Assembly (NCBI GenBank): GCA_025331565.1
Contig: JAFREQ010000040.1
Coordinates: 6,015,001-6,079,000, forward strand
Direction: 5' to 3'
Length of the DNA stretch: 64,000 nucleotides
DNA from: Holacanthus passer
Lineage: Eukaryota; Chordata; Actinopteri; Pomacanthidae
The position numbers and the translations under genes are program-made. Below the pieces are notes generated by a model. That model saw only the letters and a program-made list of their open reading frames with translations. It was not told where the DNA came from and searched no databases. Shown one piece after another: positions 1 to 10,905 of this stretch (positions are counted from its first letter, which is position 1; every line of letters begins with the position of its first letter).

Positions 1-2724
1 CTCACTTTCCTTCACACAGTCTATACTTGTGCCTGTGCCTGTTTTATTTGTCGCCGCTCTTTTTCTCCACTCTGTCGATATTCTTTCTTTTTACATCTCC
101 TTCTTGTTATTCTCTGTCTCTGGTAGCTGCTGAACATCAAAGTTTCATCCGTGGCATGTTTTGAGTAAGATTTAGTAAGTAAGTTGATTGCCGGATGATC
201 TCTGAGCAGGGCTTATGCTCTTAATTTGTCAAACATCACTACTCATTATCAGCTGAAAATCAGGATAGATGCTCTCTGTCTTGTGCCTCCATCGTCCCAT
301 GATTAGGACAGCTTACATTGATGTTCACGTTGAAATACATCTGAGCCAGCCTTTTCATCTCACTCTGAGACAATCTCCCGTGGCATCAATCCTGTAAATA
401 TATGAGTCTTAATATGTGTGTCCTATTCTGTATTCAGAGGAAGAGCCAAGTCAGCAGCTCCAGTATTAATGCATGAGAAATGAGCAGAGCCCATAAGAAT
501 TAAAGGGTAAGACTCCCCTTATTAAGATGTAAATTCTGGGGGAAAACTTGCCGAAATGAGGATACAGTGAAGTTATTGTCAACTTTAGCCTACTTATGCA
601 TTTCTAAGAGGCATTGTTGATTTGTAGTTGTTGAAATTAGATACACACAGCAAAGCACCTTGTGTATTTTTTGGCTCATTTTCAGCACGAGATCAACCAA
701 TCTCAACAAATATGCAACCTATACTTTATGGAGCAATTCACACTTTTGGCAACATTATCTAGTGACAGTATACATGGCAACTATCGTTGTAATTCAATCT
801 CTGTCTGTGTGCGCTCCTTCTTTTTTTCTCTCTCTCTCTACCACTACCTCTCTCTCATTTCAAATTTGCACTTAACACCTTCCTGGGGAAAGGCTTCTCA
901 TTCATCAACGGTGTTTGTCCCGGTGACAAGCAGGGCGCCTCCTGCATATCAATATCAGCTAAGACAATGCTGAGCCTGTAACCTTCAGCTAAATGTCATT
1001 CTGCTTAATCCTATTTGAAAATTAAACATTGAAAAACCTTTAGCGTACCTTCCTGTCTTCCTTCCTCTCTCGCTCCCTCCTTTATTGGCCGCCATTCCTC
1101 CGGCTTTCTGCTTCTCCCTCGCTCCCTTCCTGCTTTTGTTTTGCACACTGTGTGACATTTGTATTGTTTTGTTTGTGCGAGTGTTTGTGTCTCATAATGG
1201 TTATTTAGTGGAACTGATTTTGATTTTATGTCACTGAAAAAATAATATAGGGGCAATTTGTCTGCCCCTAGTAGTCATCTGCATTCTTCCGACAGAGTCT
1301 ACAGCCGTCATCAAAGGCAGACTTAACTACTTCTCCCTTTGTTCTGTCTTTTTGGAGAGACAGTTGAGCTACTCTGTTATAGCAGATGTAAAGAAAGAGA
1401 AAAATAACCCAGAAAAACAGAGAAACTAGTGACCAAAGTTGTATGTGGAGGGAGAAGGCAGCCGCATGAGAGGAAACCCTTTCTGTCAAAACTGCATAAA
1501 CAGATCCTCCGCATTCAGACGGTAATTAACACGCTGATGTTAGTTGGGAAATCAGAGAAACAGGATGTCTGATTTGTCCAGAAACATCATCAAAGTGCTC
1601 TGCACTGAGAGGCCTGCTTCCTAGTATGCATGAAGCACGTGTGTGATATACTTGGTTTTACGCCCTCTTCCTCCTTATGCACATGTACGCCTCACACACA
1701 CGCAGGGAGCAAAACTATATGGTACATGTTTGAAGATACAGTGAGGAATTGGAGGGGAGGGAAGGCAGGATAAAAGGAGACGCAGAGATTGCAATGAAAA
1801 TGCAATCATTTGCAGTCAGACAGATATAATTCTCCTTTGGAGGGAGTGTGATGCGGCAGCTCAAAGACAGCCTTCAGCCGGCTCTCTGTATGGATTTGAT
1901 TGACCACAGTCACTCGTCAAGAGATTCCACTGAAATACTGAGAGTGAATTACAACGTGACTACCCTTGATGTCTTCATATTGAAGCCCTCCATCCACTCA
2001 AGCTCGAAGAATTAGAACATGCGATGGAGAGACATACTGTGGGAGCGGTTAAGCAAGACGGTTGAAGCAACGAGATATGAGGAATTTGCATTGTGCTTAA
2101 AATCAGTCACCAGAGCATGTGGTGAAATTCAGCTGCTGTTATACCGTGACCTAGACACAGTAAGCATCAGATAGACAGAAAGGGGAAGATACATAGAGAG
2201 CCAAAAGAATCTGTTCTCTTTTCTTTCACTTTTTCTGGTTTTGTAGAACTCTCATGTATTGATGCTTGCAAATCTGTAAGTGTGTGTTTGCACGAGTGTA
2301 AAACTGTAAGTCTGATACCGCTGTGAGACTGACCTGCACAGTGTGACAAAAGAAAGAGAAGAAGATTCCGACGTGAGAACTTAAAGAGTGAAAGTGTGGC
2401 GTGTAGAGTTTCAGTCTTCAGTGCCTTCAGTCTGCCGCGCGTGTGTGAGAGAATGTATTTTGGACAACGGGTTCCTCCTCACTGCTGAACCCAAGCCGAG
2501 TTGCAGGCAGTCCTTTCTTTTTCTGTGAGGCACAAACAGAGGGGGCACACAAACGCATATAAACAGAATTTTGTTGGTGTGCTGGTTCTGTATGGCACAA
2601 ACTTCACACACCAACATCGCATGTAGAAGACACATTTAGTTCTGCTCTGTTTTCATTTAACCCTGAGTGACAAACGTTTGTTGATATTCCAACAGCTGAT
2701 GTTCTGTCTCTCTGTGCTTTCCAG
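1..2724 (+). other. Probable last intron of the upstream gene
   Basis: This stretch precedes a plausible splice acceptor at 2723-2724 and shows no exon I can support. It holds a CT-rich tract near 820-850, pyrimidine-rich sequence at 1050-1130, and a mixed-composition, non-repetitive stretch at about 1800-2130. The open frames seen here (for example 662-973 on the plus strand and 1011-1256 on the minus strand) are short, of low complexity and not flanked by convincing splice sites. Calling it intron depends on the terminal exon call at 2725. Confidence 0.5.
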
Positions 2725-2908
2725 GTGGGAGATGCAGGAGGATGCAGAGCTGGAAGACGGGGAGAAAGCTATGGTAGAGGAACTTCAGAAAGCCTACTTT
2801 GTTTGCTGCTGCAGCCAGAGACAAGAAGAACCTCCTGAAGCTGATGAGACCCTGGCAGATCAGACCCAGGGGGAAACACAACCACCCGATAACAGTGCTG
2901 CCCAATAA
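2725..2908 (+). CDS. Terminal coding exon of an upstream plus-strand gene (KIAA0825 ortholog candidate)
   Basis: A pyrimidine-rich tract ending in CCAG at 2721-2724 gives a good acceptor. The exon opens at the third base of a split codon, then reads W-E-M-Q-E-D-A-E-L-E-D and onward for 60 complete codons to TAA at 2906-2908. The peptide is strongly acidic at its start, has a helical-looking stretch (E-K-A-M-V-E-E-L-Q-K-A-Y), a triple-cysteine cluster Y-F-V-C-C-C-S-Q, and a disordered Pro/Glu/Gln/Thr-rich tail ending in N-S-A-A-Q. Codon use looks protein-coding, unlike the flanks. I do not recognise the family from sequence. In human, KIAA0825 lies directly upstream of FAM172A on the same strand, so its C-terminal exon is the natural candidate; this rests on synteny alone. 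A lineage-specific gene or an alternative 5' exon of fam172a are other readings. Confidence 0.55.
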
Positions 2909-3610
2909 CCGTCCACGCAGTTGGAATTTTTATCACATTGTAAATGTTTGCTTGTAATACTCACTTGCAGCTCTCAAGGTAGTAGAATGTGTGGGTGTGT
3001 GTGTGTGTGTGTGGGTGTAATTGGGTTTGTGCATGCACTGTATGCAGCGAGTTTGCATATGTGTGTGGATGAAAACACGAGTGAGAGAGCGGACCAGAAA
3101 CTGTGGAACAACAAAAAGAGCGAGGGAGACGGCGCCTCCCTCTTTATGCACACGCCTCAGACAAAGTCTCTGTGCTTTTCTATGCTGAATCAGACGCATT
3201 TCATCTTTTTGGAGCACATCTCCAGAAATCAGTTCTGGGAAATGGAGGGCCTGGATTTGTTTGCCTGGGACAAGATGGGACTGTGTGATCACTGTCGGCA
3301 GTTGAAGTTTTTTTTTTTTGAGGCAGTGAGTGTAAAGACATTGGTGTCAGCATACTTTCTCCTGGTTCCTGAAAGCAAACATCAAATATTACGGTTTGGA
3401 AGCAAGATGATGTATGTTTTGATTACAGTGTGTCCCAAAAATCTGCCCCACTATGTATTATCACTCAGTATTTTGTGCAAACTGAGAAAACATTTATTTT
3501 ATGTGTAATACGTTTGCTCAGTATATTTTTCCAAGTTTGTCCATATTTTGTTATTTATGAGATGGAATGTTTTAGAATTAAACATGAAAATAAAATCATA
3601 TTCTTACTTC
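2909..3610 (+). other. 3' untranslated region of the upstream gene
   Basis: From the TAA at 2906-2908 to the poly(A) signals there is about 690 bp of sequence with a short GT repeat (about 2993-3014). A long frame crosses it (2921-3508) but begins without an ATG and is a chance opening. The extent is set by the poly(A) signals at 3577-3594, followed by a T- and GT-rich downstream element at about 3620-3660. Confidence 0.5.
3577..3594 (+). terminator. Poly(A) signal pair (ATTAAA and AATAAA)
   Basis: ATTAAA at 3577-3582 and AATAAA at 3589-3594 lie about 670-690 bp past the stop codon at 2908. A T-rich then TGTG-rich stretch follows within about 60 bp (3620-3660), as expected for a cleavage and polyadenylation site of the upstream gene. 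Confidence 0.55.
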
Positions 3611-6224
3611 ACCGCTGAATGTGCTTCTTCTGTCGTATGATCAATTTGTGTGATCTCTGTGCAGTCAATAATTTATGATGATTTATGTGCTATGAAGTTA
3701 GCATTGCCTTTTTGAAGACACACCGTATGTCAGATGTTCGTCCTTATAACATTTGATTATCCAATAAGGCATTAAACAACTGAAATGATGCTCTTTTCAT
3801 CAACAAGAATACAATTTCAGCTCACAAAGGCTACTGCACACCCTGCGCAATTCCTTTGAGAGGAAAACATTTACTGCTCCAGAGAGAGCTGTTCCTTTCC
3901 TTAACTAGAATTTTAATGCAAATGTAGCAAGATTGCGATCGCCAAACCACTTAGAGAATACAAAAGACAACAAAATGTTCAGCCTGTGACTCTGAATAAA
4001 GGCTAAAAGGCAACAAAGCACTATTAGTCTTTGTAAATGTTCTGCATTTGACATAACTGGTGAAAAAAAAGTATTTGGCCGGCCAAACTGTCCTTGTAAG
4101 ATAACTGTTTTCTGTGAACAAAAAGGCTTTGATCTCTTTCTTTCTCGCTCGCCCTCCCTCCTGGAGGAAATACCTATAGGGTTATCTATTTGTATTTCCA
4201 TTGGGTGATAGGTTCACAAGACAGCTGACAGTATAATTCACAGCAAATCATTACAAAGAATGATTCATCACAAAGAATAAACTGAATATTTTATTATACA
4301 GTATTCAGTCAGGGATTATCAAACCTACATAAACATTTTAGAATCCCAGAGCTCATCGTGACATATTCATGCAGGATAAACAGTCACAGCATTTTGACTC
4401 CTCTGATTTCCATTTCAATTGATTACCCTCAGTATATTAGTGCATTATCCACAGCAAAGTCTCACAGAGGGAACATGTTGGTTTTATTTATATGTTCATC
4501 CATTGAGAACAACAAGCTTTGTGTGAGCATGTGCGCTCGTGAGCTGGCGTGGTTGCATTACAGGAAGACCATCCTTCCTCCAGAGCACCCTGCTTTCACT
4601 TTTCATGTCAAGTTCCCATTCCTTATTTGGCTTTCAAGTTATAAACAAGCCATGACGTCTTTGTCACCAAATTTAATGATAAATACACAAAGTGATTATT
4701 AATGTATGACATCAAATGAACACGTCGAGGCCTACTTTTCCAAACTTATAGTAATACATGCTCAGCTACAAGACACACATCAAAACACAAACAGACAAGC
4801 AAACAAAAGTCATATGAGTGGCGCTAAATTTAGCAATAAAAAGTTGGACAGATTCAGCAGCATAAAATGTCCCTTTATACAATGGGGAGTCAATGTGAGC
4901 TCTCAATACATATTAACCTGAAAAGTCCTACCTACTTCAAAAGCACATCAAGTTCAACTTCAAGTAGGTTTACGGTTTGAACACTTGCCTGAATGTCTGT
5001 TCTGTTGTGGACGTGGAAGTGTTTTGGTTTGAGAGGGGAATAAGTGCTTTAAGTCCGAGTGAACTCACTGGTTTTGGTCTTGTTTTTTTGTTTTTTTCAA
5101 GTCAAGTCTGAAGAAATCAAACTTGTAACTTAAATCTGAATTAGGTCCAAGTCGTGACTCATATGCTCTTAGATCTTGCATTGATTGTTGAGTGAGGGAG
5201 AAGCGTCTCCTTTATCTCCTTTAACTCAGTTGATATCAATGCCACAATATGTCATCACTGTTTCTTATTTGGGTCTCCCTTCGCCAGCGCTCTGCTTGAG
5301 GAAACAGGGTAGCTCAGCTCCCCTGAGAAACACATTCAACTTCTAGAGGCCGTCCAGAAGTAGGGCATCCAGCTTTATTTTAACCAAGAGGCTATTTCTG
5401 TGAATCACATCACATGCCATGAAGATAGGTTGTTTTTGGTCAGTCACCTGTGGCACCTTATCAATATCTGGCAGGTCCAGTTTCAAACATCAAACCGATC
5501 AAATGGTGTTTTTTTTTTCTTTCTCTTTTAAAGGAACATGCCCTGATCCTTGTCAGTCTGACAGTTTTGTGAGGACACATCCACCACAACAGCTTCTCCC
5601 CAGAGGAAACTGACATCCTTGTGCCAAAGATAGAGAATAAAAGATGCAGTCTCCAACACCTTAAATATGACTCTGTGGGCAGTCTGGTAAATTTATCATA
5701 GCACATTTACAATACACGTGTTCTTCTTTTATAAATGCTGCCCATGTAGGTAACAGTCCACTGAAATAAGACAGAGCAATACAAAGGACTGTTTGACGAA
5801 GGGAAAAACAACCTATTAACCAAAAAGTAAACTCTGTGGAGGGTGCTGATGCCATGTTCACAGTAAAAGATGACAATCATTAAGTCCTCACTGCCAGCCT
5901 GACCCAATCACTCTCCTCTTTTATTATTATATTCTCTATTATCCTGGCATAAAGCACTGACATTCACCATACACTCATAATAAATCAGTGCCATCTCTAA
6001 AATGTTGTAGTCGCACTGTCCCGTCACAGCCACACATAAACCATCCATTACACCAATAACAGTGTTGACACATGTCATAGCAGAGGCATCATATTAAGTA
6101 TGATATGTATTTATTTATATTCATATATTTATTCTTTCTTTATTCAGTCTTAAAATTGTAAACAAACTGTTTATTGCCAACTGTTTTACAAACTGTTCCT
6201 GAGCTCATGTATTAATCTCCTTTA
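3611..6224. other. AT-rich intergenic stretch
   Basis: This lies between the 3' end of the upstream gene and the candidate fam172a promoter. I see no exon, RNA gene or strong promoter. The frames at 4358-4702 and 4706-4921 lack splice or start context. A diverged repeat fragment is noted separately at 4940-5165. Most of the rest is unique-looking AT-rich sequence. Confidence 0.5.
4940..5165. repeat. Diverged AAGTC-rich interspersed repeat fragment
   Basis: The words CAAGTT, CAAGTAGG, AAGTCAAGTC, CCAAGTCGTGACTC and related forms recur on one strand. This resembles a fish interspersed repeat built of degenerate CAAGTC units. Boundaries are approximate and the family name is not known to me. 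Confidence 0.35.
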
Positions 6225-6616
6225 TACAATCATGTGTTCACAAAGTGTTGAACCTCTCTGCATCCTTACTTGTGAACAACTGAATCTTTTCAGGATGAAC
6301 CTTTCATACCCAATCATGATACTATCACCTGTTACCAATGAACCTGTTTACCTGTGGAATGATCCAAACAGGTGTTTTTGGATCAGTCCACAACTTTCAG
6401 TCTGTTGTTGCTCCTGTCCCAACTTGTTGGAAACATGTTGCTGCCACCAAATTCAGAATAAGCAGAAATTTACAAAAGAAGTTGATGAGGTCAAACATTA
6501 AATATAATGTCTTTGTACTATTTTCAATTAAATATATGTCAGAAAGGGTTAGCAAATGATCACATTCTGTTTTATTTATGTTTTCAAAGAGTCCTAACTT
6601 TATTGGAATCGTAGTA
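6225..6616 (+). mobile_element. Remnant of a teleost non-autonomous DNA transposon
   Basis: The stretch reads like a widespread fish repeat: ACCCAATCATGATACTATCA, then CCTGTGGAATGATCCAAACA, then GCTCCTGTCCCAACTTGTTG, then CACCAAATTCAGAATAAGC, then TCTTTGTACTATTTTCAATT, and a tail GTCCTAACTTTATTGGAAT. The tail is the usual terminal repeat of that family. The copy is heavily mutated and has no coding capacity. The short open frames across it (6232-6501 and 6338-6559) belong to the repeat. The match is to remembered repeat text; the superfamily is uncertain. Confidence 0.65.
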
Positions 6617-6779
6617 AAAAAATAAAGTAAAATATATGGGAACACTCAAATAAGTTACAAGTACCTCAAAATTATATTGAAGTACAAATCTACTTAGTTA
6701 CATTCACACTGAACATAACAGACAGAGCCCAGTGACACAGATGAGGACAACATCTGTATCATCTGGAGCTGCAGCTGTT

Positions 6780-7130
6780 GTGTCACTGCGCCTTTAAATA
6801 TCTCTTCCAGTCCGTTGCCCCGGTAACCCGGAAGCTTCACGCTCAGACTACTTCCTGTTTCAGAGATTTCAAGGAAGCTGCAGCAAGTGGACAGTCGCAT
6901 ATTCTGATGGTGCGTGAGTCGAACAAAAAGCATGCGTGCATCTCCTGTAAACAGCTGCTCATGTCCGAAACTCCGCGTTTCGTCCTGGTTGAAAACGAAC
7001 GTCAAATAAAAAGCACGAGCGCTGTAGTGAACCTGCTCCATGTAAAAGCGACTGCACACATTCCGGAAGTTGTTTTTGAGAGCATGAAACATTAAACAGA
7101 TGTTGACTGGAAATGACAGATCAGTGTGAG
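6780..7130 (+). promoter_or_regulatory. Candidate fam172a promoter and first untranslated exon
   Basis: This is a local rise in CpG in an otherwise AT-rich region, about 0.5-0.8 kb upstream of the first coding exon. It contains an RFX X-box (6814-6827) followed one base later by an ETS word CCGGAAG (6828-6834), a second ETS word ACTTCCTG (6850-6857) and a third TTCCGGAAGT (7061-7070). No clear TATA box sits in the CpG-rich part, as in housekeeping promoters. Since the first coding exon has its own splice acceptor at 7566-7567, an untranslated first exon should lie here. Possible donors are GGTGCGTGAG near 6909 and GAGGTAGAT near 7128. The start site cannot be fixed from sequence. Confidence 0.5.
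6814..6827. promoter_or_regulatory. RFX X-box motif
   Basis: The sequence GTTGCC-CC-GGTAAC fits the RFX consensus GTNRCC-N(0-3)-RGYAAC in both half-sites. It sits inside the CpG-rich candidate promoter and abuts an ETS word. X-boxes near start sites are often found in genes regulated by RFX factors, including cilium-related genes; occupancy is inference. Confidence 0.55.
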
Positions 7131-7602
7131 GTAGATAAGCGTGTGATAATGGAAGCTTTTCAGCGCCTGCAGCCTGGTTTTAAAGCAAAAACAACTTTGC
7201 CGCGTTTGCATAATTGATTCAGTTGTTGCATGTGTGCAAAGTTGAGCCAACACACGGCTGCTGCTGTGTGAACAGGTTCAGAGCTTTAATGTTGACTAAT
7301 AGTTGAAACTGGATGTTTATGCAGTGTGTGAATGATCACTGCTCAGTTTCACTCTGTAAGCTGTAAGCCTGTGCAGGAATGTGAGGTTTAATATCATGAT
7401 GTAAGGTTTTGCTTGACCTCCACCTTCCACCTGCAACAAGCTTTGAGATAATTATGGTTTTTGGTAAATAAAGGAGGGATTCATTGTCTGACAGGTACAG
7501 GCATGTTAGAGTATGGTAAAATGATGATTTCTGCTTCTTACTTTTCTCCTTTTCCCACATGTGACAGGATGCATCTCAGTGATCTTTGGGAGGGGAGGAC
7601 CC

Positions 7603-7708
7603 ATGCTCTCTCATCTCTGTGCTGCCACACCAGCCTTGTACATACTGTGGATCACTATGGCCCAGATAGCTGGCCAGGAGGACAGAGAGAAGACGACTGC
7701 ACTCAAAG
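7603..7708 (+). CDS. fam172a: fam172a (arb2a) coding exon 1
   Basis: The exon is entered through an acceptor (TTTCCCACATGTGACAG, ending 7567), so 7568-7602 is 5' UTR. The first ATG in the matching frame is at 7603 and gives M-L-S-H-L-C-A-A-T-P-A-L-Y-I-L-W-I-T, a hydrophobic start like that of human FAM172A, which also ends in a Trp-Ile just before M-A-Q-I. A second in-frame ATG at 7657 opens the conserved M-A-Q-I-A-G-Q-E-D-R-E-K-T-T-A-L-K. The donor is CAAAG|GTGAAT, leaving one base of the Asp codon. FAM172A is an Arb2-domain protein reported to bind AGO2 and the remodeller CHD7 and to regulate alternative splicing; loss is linked to CHARGE-like features. Which ATG is used decides whether a signal-like N-terminus is present. 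Confidence 0.85.
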
Positions 7709-8926
7709 GTGAATACGAAATTATAGTCTGTGAATTTAAAAAAAAAAAAAAAAAGGGCAGGCAGTTCTCTTGAAAAGAGGCAACAACTTTACTGAAAGAG
7801 GAGAAAGTGTCTCCATGAGATATGAAATAAAGTTATGATTACAACGGACATGGCAAGATGGACTTAGCTGCAATGGATCGAACTTAGAATTTGAGTTATG
7901 TCATATGTATATTTTATTTTAATTTATTTTTTTGGTTAAACTTGCTGTCACATTATTTTTAAGCTGTTACTTTCATTACTTGGAACAAAAAGACACATTA
8001 GTTTCTCCATTTAAACAGAAACACTTACTGCTTTGACCTGACTGTTTTTCTTCTATCCTGACCTGATGAAATGTGTAACTTGTCTAGTACTTATGACACA
8101 AATTCATTCGGTCTCCTATGTCCCTAAAGGAAAATTGTTCCAAATATGGCTCGTACAGGTGTATTTCCTGTGAGCTTACACTATACTATAAATGATTGGT
8201 GGCACTATGAAAATGTGAAATACAACAATATTGTACATAGGTCACACTTATAATAATAAAAGGGCCAGAAACATTAGCTTTGTGTCATATTGTTATAAAG
8301 GAATGTGTAATCTCTCTCACTCTGATTTGTGCTTTTAACATGTATGTGGTCGATCTGACTCTAAATTAAATATTTTTTTTTAAATTTTTGTTCTGTGAAC
8401 TGAAAGCTTTATTTGCCTGTTCATATTTAAGATAAGATATTCCTTTATTCGTCCCTCAGTGGGGAAATTCACTATGACATTTATGACATAGAACAGGAGC
8501 TGTGCCTCTTAACCTTGAGTCCTACATACTCACCCACCATTTTACAAGACAAATTTTATATGATTTTCTAAAAACGAAAATGTCTGCTTCAGTGATGGAA
8601 TTTGCAGAAAATTAAATAGACATTTTTTTTTTTTTTTTACTGTTTGATAGAAATTTCCTCTTTTCCACGTACTGCACCACTTGAGGATGAATCGTTTCTA
8701 GTTTAAGCGATTAGGGAGAACTTTTGCATTTCAGTTGCTGTTGCTTCATACCTTAATAAAATGAAGGGACATTATTAAATCATAATGTATGTGATGATGC
8801 TGGATATTCTTAGGTTAAGATGTGACTGAGGTTATGACATGAAATCTTGTCTTTGTCATTCTCTGAACAAAAACACGACTTTTGCCACTAATTTTTTTCA
8901 CCTTCGATCTTGTCTTTTCTCCTCAG
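7709..8926 (+). other. fam172a intron 1
   Basis: GT at 7709 and AG at 8926 bound it. It holds a poly(A) run at about 7738-7754, AT-rich unique sequence, and a short interspersed repeat fragment near 8429-8500. No other gene is seen. Confidence 0.8.
8429..8500 (+). mobile_element. Fragment of a teleost interspersed repeat (SINE-like)
   Basis: The words AAGATAAGATATTCCTTTAT, then TTCGTCCCTCAGTGGGGAAA, resemble a repeat arm common in fish genomes, usually ending in a TATTCCTTTATT...CCCAC...GGGGAAATT block. Only this arm is present. Family assignment is from memory and approximate. Confidence 0.5.
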
Positions 8927-9028
8927 ATTTGCTGTCAAGAATAGACTTAGATGAACTGATGAAGAAAGATGAGCCTCCTTTCACTTTCCCCAAAACGCTG
9001 GAGGAGTTTGAATATGCCTTCAATGAAT
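8927..9028 (+). CDS. fam172a: fam172a (arb2a) coding exon 2
   Basis: The acceptor TCTTTTCTCCTCAG ends at 8926 and the donor is AAT|GTAAGT at 9029. The exon completes the split Asp codon and encodes residues 36-69 (numbered from the ATG at 7603), including R-I-D-L-D-E-L-M-K-K-D-E-P-P and T-L-E-E-F-E-Y-A-F-N-E. These are near-identical to the vertebrate FAM172A N-terminal block. Length is 102 nt, starting in phase 1 and ending in phase 1. This acidic block precedes the hydrolase-like Arb2 fold. Confidence 0.95.
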
Positions 9029-9278
9029 GTAAGTACATATTTTAGTCTTCAAAGCATAAAGCACACCAAGTCGTCTGCTTCAACAAAAAAACACCAAATC
9101 CCATGAACTCTGGAAAAAAAGAACAACACTGCTGACAGTACAAGCATAATACTTCAGCTAAGGTGAATAGAAAGTTAAATCCTGACAGTGAAATGTCAGA
9201 ACCGCATGAGGTCTAGCAATAAATGGAAGGAAACACTAGAAAAGGGTCTGTTGTCGATGCATTACCTGTTGTCTGCAG

Positions 9279-9720
9279 CAGTGGTTCCCAATCTTTTTGG
9301 CGTCTGACCACTTAAATGAAAGCAGTGCCTACTCGCAGCTTGAATGTGACTTCTTAGACTCTGTCCACCCTAAGACATTTCCATCCAGATTTTTTTAGGA
9401 CTGTGTCCGAAATGATCTGCTCTAGACTGACGCGCCTGAAAACGTGACCCTACAACATGAGCCTTCACGTACGCGAGGCATGCCCATGCTGGTATTTTGT
9501 GAAGGTTATGCATTTTAAAATGAAAATGTTTTAGTGTGGGTGTAGCCTTGAATTGTTTCATTTAAATCATGACCTGAAGAGGTAAAGCTATCCTGTATTT
9601 CAAAAAAGCAAAAATAGAATGAAAAGCAGATGTTTTTTCCTTACTTTATTTCCCCCTTTATTATCTTGCGACCACTGGACGGGTCCCGACCTTGAGGTTG
9701 GTCTCCAGAGTTTGGTGCTT
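9279..9720. mobile_element. Degenerate hAT-like DNA transposon remnant
   Basis: The left end CAGTGGTTCCCAATCTTTTT is the typical terminus of small hAT-type elements in fish, followed by GGCGTCTGACCAC. The distal part has CTTGCGACCACTGGACGGGT and CCCGACC, which belong to the same kind of element. The right terminal repeat is not clear, so the 3' limit is approximate. No transposase is encoded. Confidence 0.5.
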
Positions 9721-10495
9721 CAACTTGATTAATGTTGATGTTACTGTGATGTTGACATAAAAACAAAAATTACCATAATTCTTTATAAAGCAGTTTTAAT
9801 GTAAACAGTCAGTGTGTAATTAGAGTTCTGTCAATGTTAATGTCGCTGTTTTTGAATTAATGACCTAAAACTGTCTCGGCTGTCACCTGGGACACTTTGG
9901 GGACAAATGTGTACCGTAGGTGGGTGTGTGTGTGTCAATTAATAGTGACAGGAAGGAGCAGAGCTAGACCCAGAGTGGTGTGTGTCCAGATGATAGAAAA
10001 GTCTCTTTAGAATTGTCTTGGCTCGCTTTAATCAAACCAGGTGGAGAGAAGGAGGAAGCGTTGGAAAGGTGGTGGCAGTGGTTTTGACTCTTAGTATTCC
10101 CCTGTAGCCTCTATTTCTCTCTCTCTCTCCCTCCCTCTGTTCTCTGTCAGTGTCTCTGCTGGCTGTCTGGCTGGCTGAGTGGGGGACATGTTGTGTACTC
10201 TACGGCCCGTCAGTAACCTACTCAGCCTTGCCCTCCGCCTGACGGAGCATTTGCATAACCTCGCTGTGCCTAAGAACAGAGAAACGGAGACTTACCCCCA
10301 CCCGCCGCCGTGCCAACACTCGCCACCCCCCCCCCGCCCCACCCTCAAGTCTCGGCTCAGTCTCCCATGGAGGCAGGAACACATTCAGAGACTCTGCATC
10401 TCTACTCCCTCACCCCTTCTGTCTCTCCAGTTCTCTTTTGTCTGTATCTCTCTATTTCTGCCCCTGCCCGCTCAAAATCCCCAACCGAAACACAG

Positions 10496-10498
<3 letters not shown>

Positions 10499-10550
<52 letters not shown>

Positions 10551-10570
10551 TACACACACACATATACACA
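10499..10570. repeat. (CA)n microsatellite
   Basis: An almost unbroken CA run of about 48 bp followed by interrupted CATA/CACA units. It produces spurious Thr-His frames on the plus strand. Confidence 0.95.
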
Positions 10571-10764
10571 CCCATACCCATCTGTATGTCTTGTCAATTT
10601 CTACTCAGGCCTGTTTTTGAAGGATAGCATTTCACAGTCACTCTGGCTCGCGGGCATTTCTATAGCTACACCCAGGCTACCTTTGCCCGAGACAGGTGGA
10701 ACAAAAATGTTAATTTGACCATGTAATGATGTGAATACAGACGAGGCTGTGTACAATAGTTTGC

Positions 10765-10905
10765 AGGTATCTTAATCACTGAAGATGATGGCTTCATCTT
10801 GCTAGCCCTCCAGTTTTCCATTACTGGAAATCCAAGGTTATGTACACCTAATTAAGCGGCCAAATTGAGAACAGAATGCTAATTATGACAGAAAAGAGGA
10901 GAAAA
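10765..10905. promoter_or_regulatory. Candidate conserved non-coding element in intron 2
   Basis: This is an island of mixed, non-repetitive sequence between two microsatellites. It contains CTTAATCACTGAAG, the near-palindrome TTTTCCATTACTGGAAA, CCTAATTAAGCGG and GCTAATTATGAC, i.e. several homeodomain core words within 140 bp. No reading frame or splice signal explains it. The regulatory role is inferred only from composition and setting. Confidence 0.3.

Noticed and set aside
2921..3508. 195-residue plus-strand open frame
   Set aside because: It starts at a CTG, lies just after a stop codon and inside a probable 3' UTR, and runs through a GT repeat; a chance opening.
6694..7092. 132-residue minus-strand frame over the CpG-rich promoter segment
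   Set aside because: High CpG lowers stop frequency on both strands. A plus-strand frame (6778-7095) is open over the same bases, and neither resembles a known protein.
10179..10718. 179-residue frame with Thr-His repeats
   Set aside because: It is made largely by the CA microsatellite at 10499-10570 and Pro-rich low-complexity sequence.
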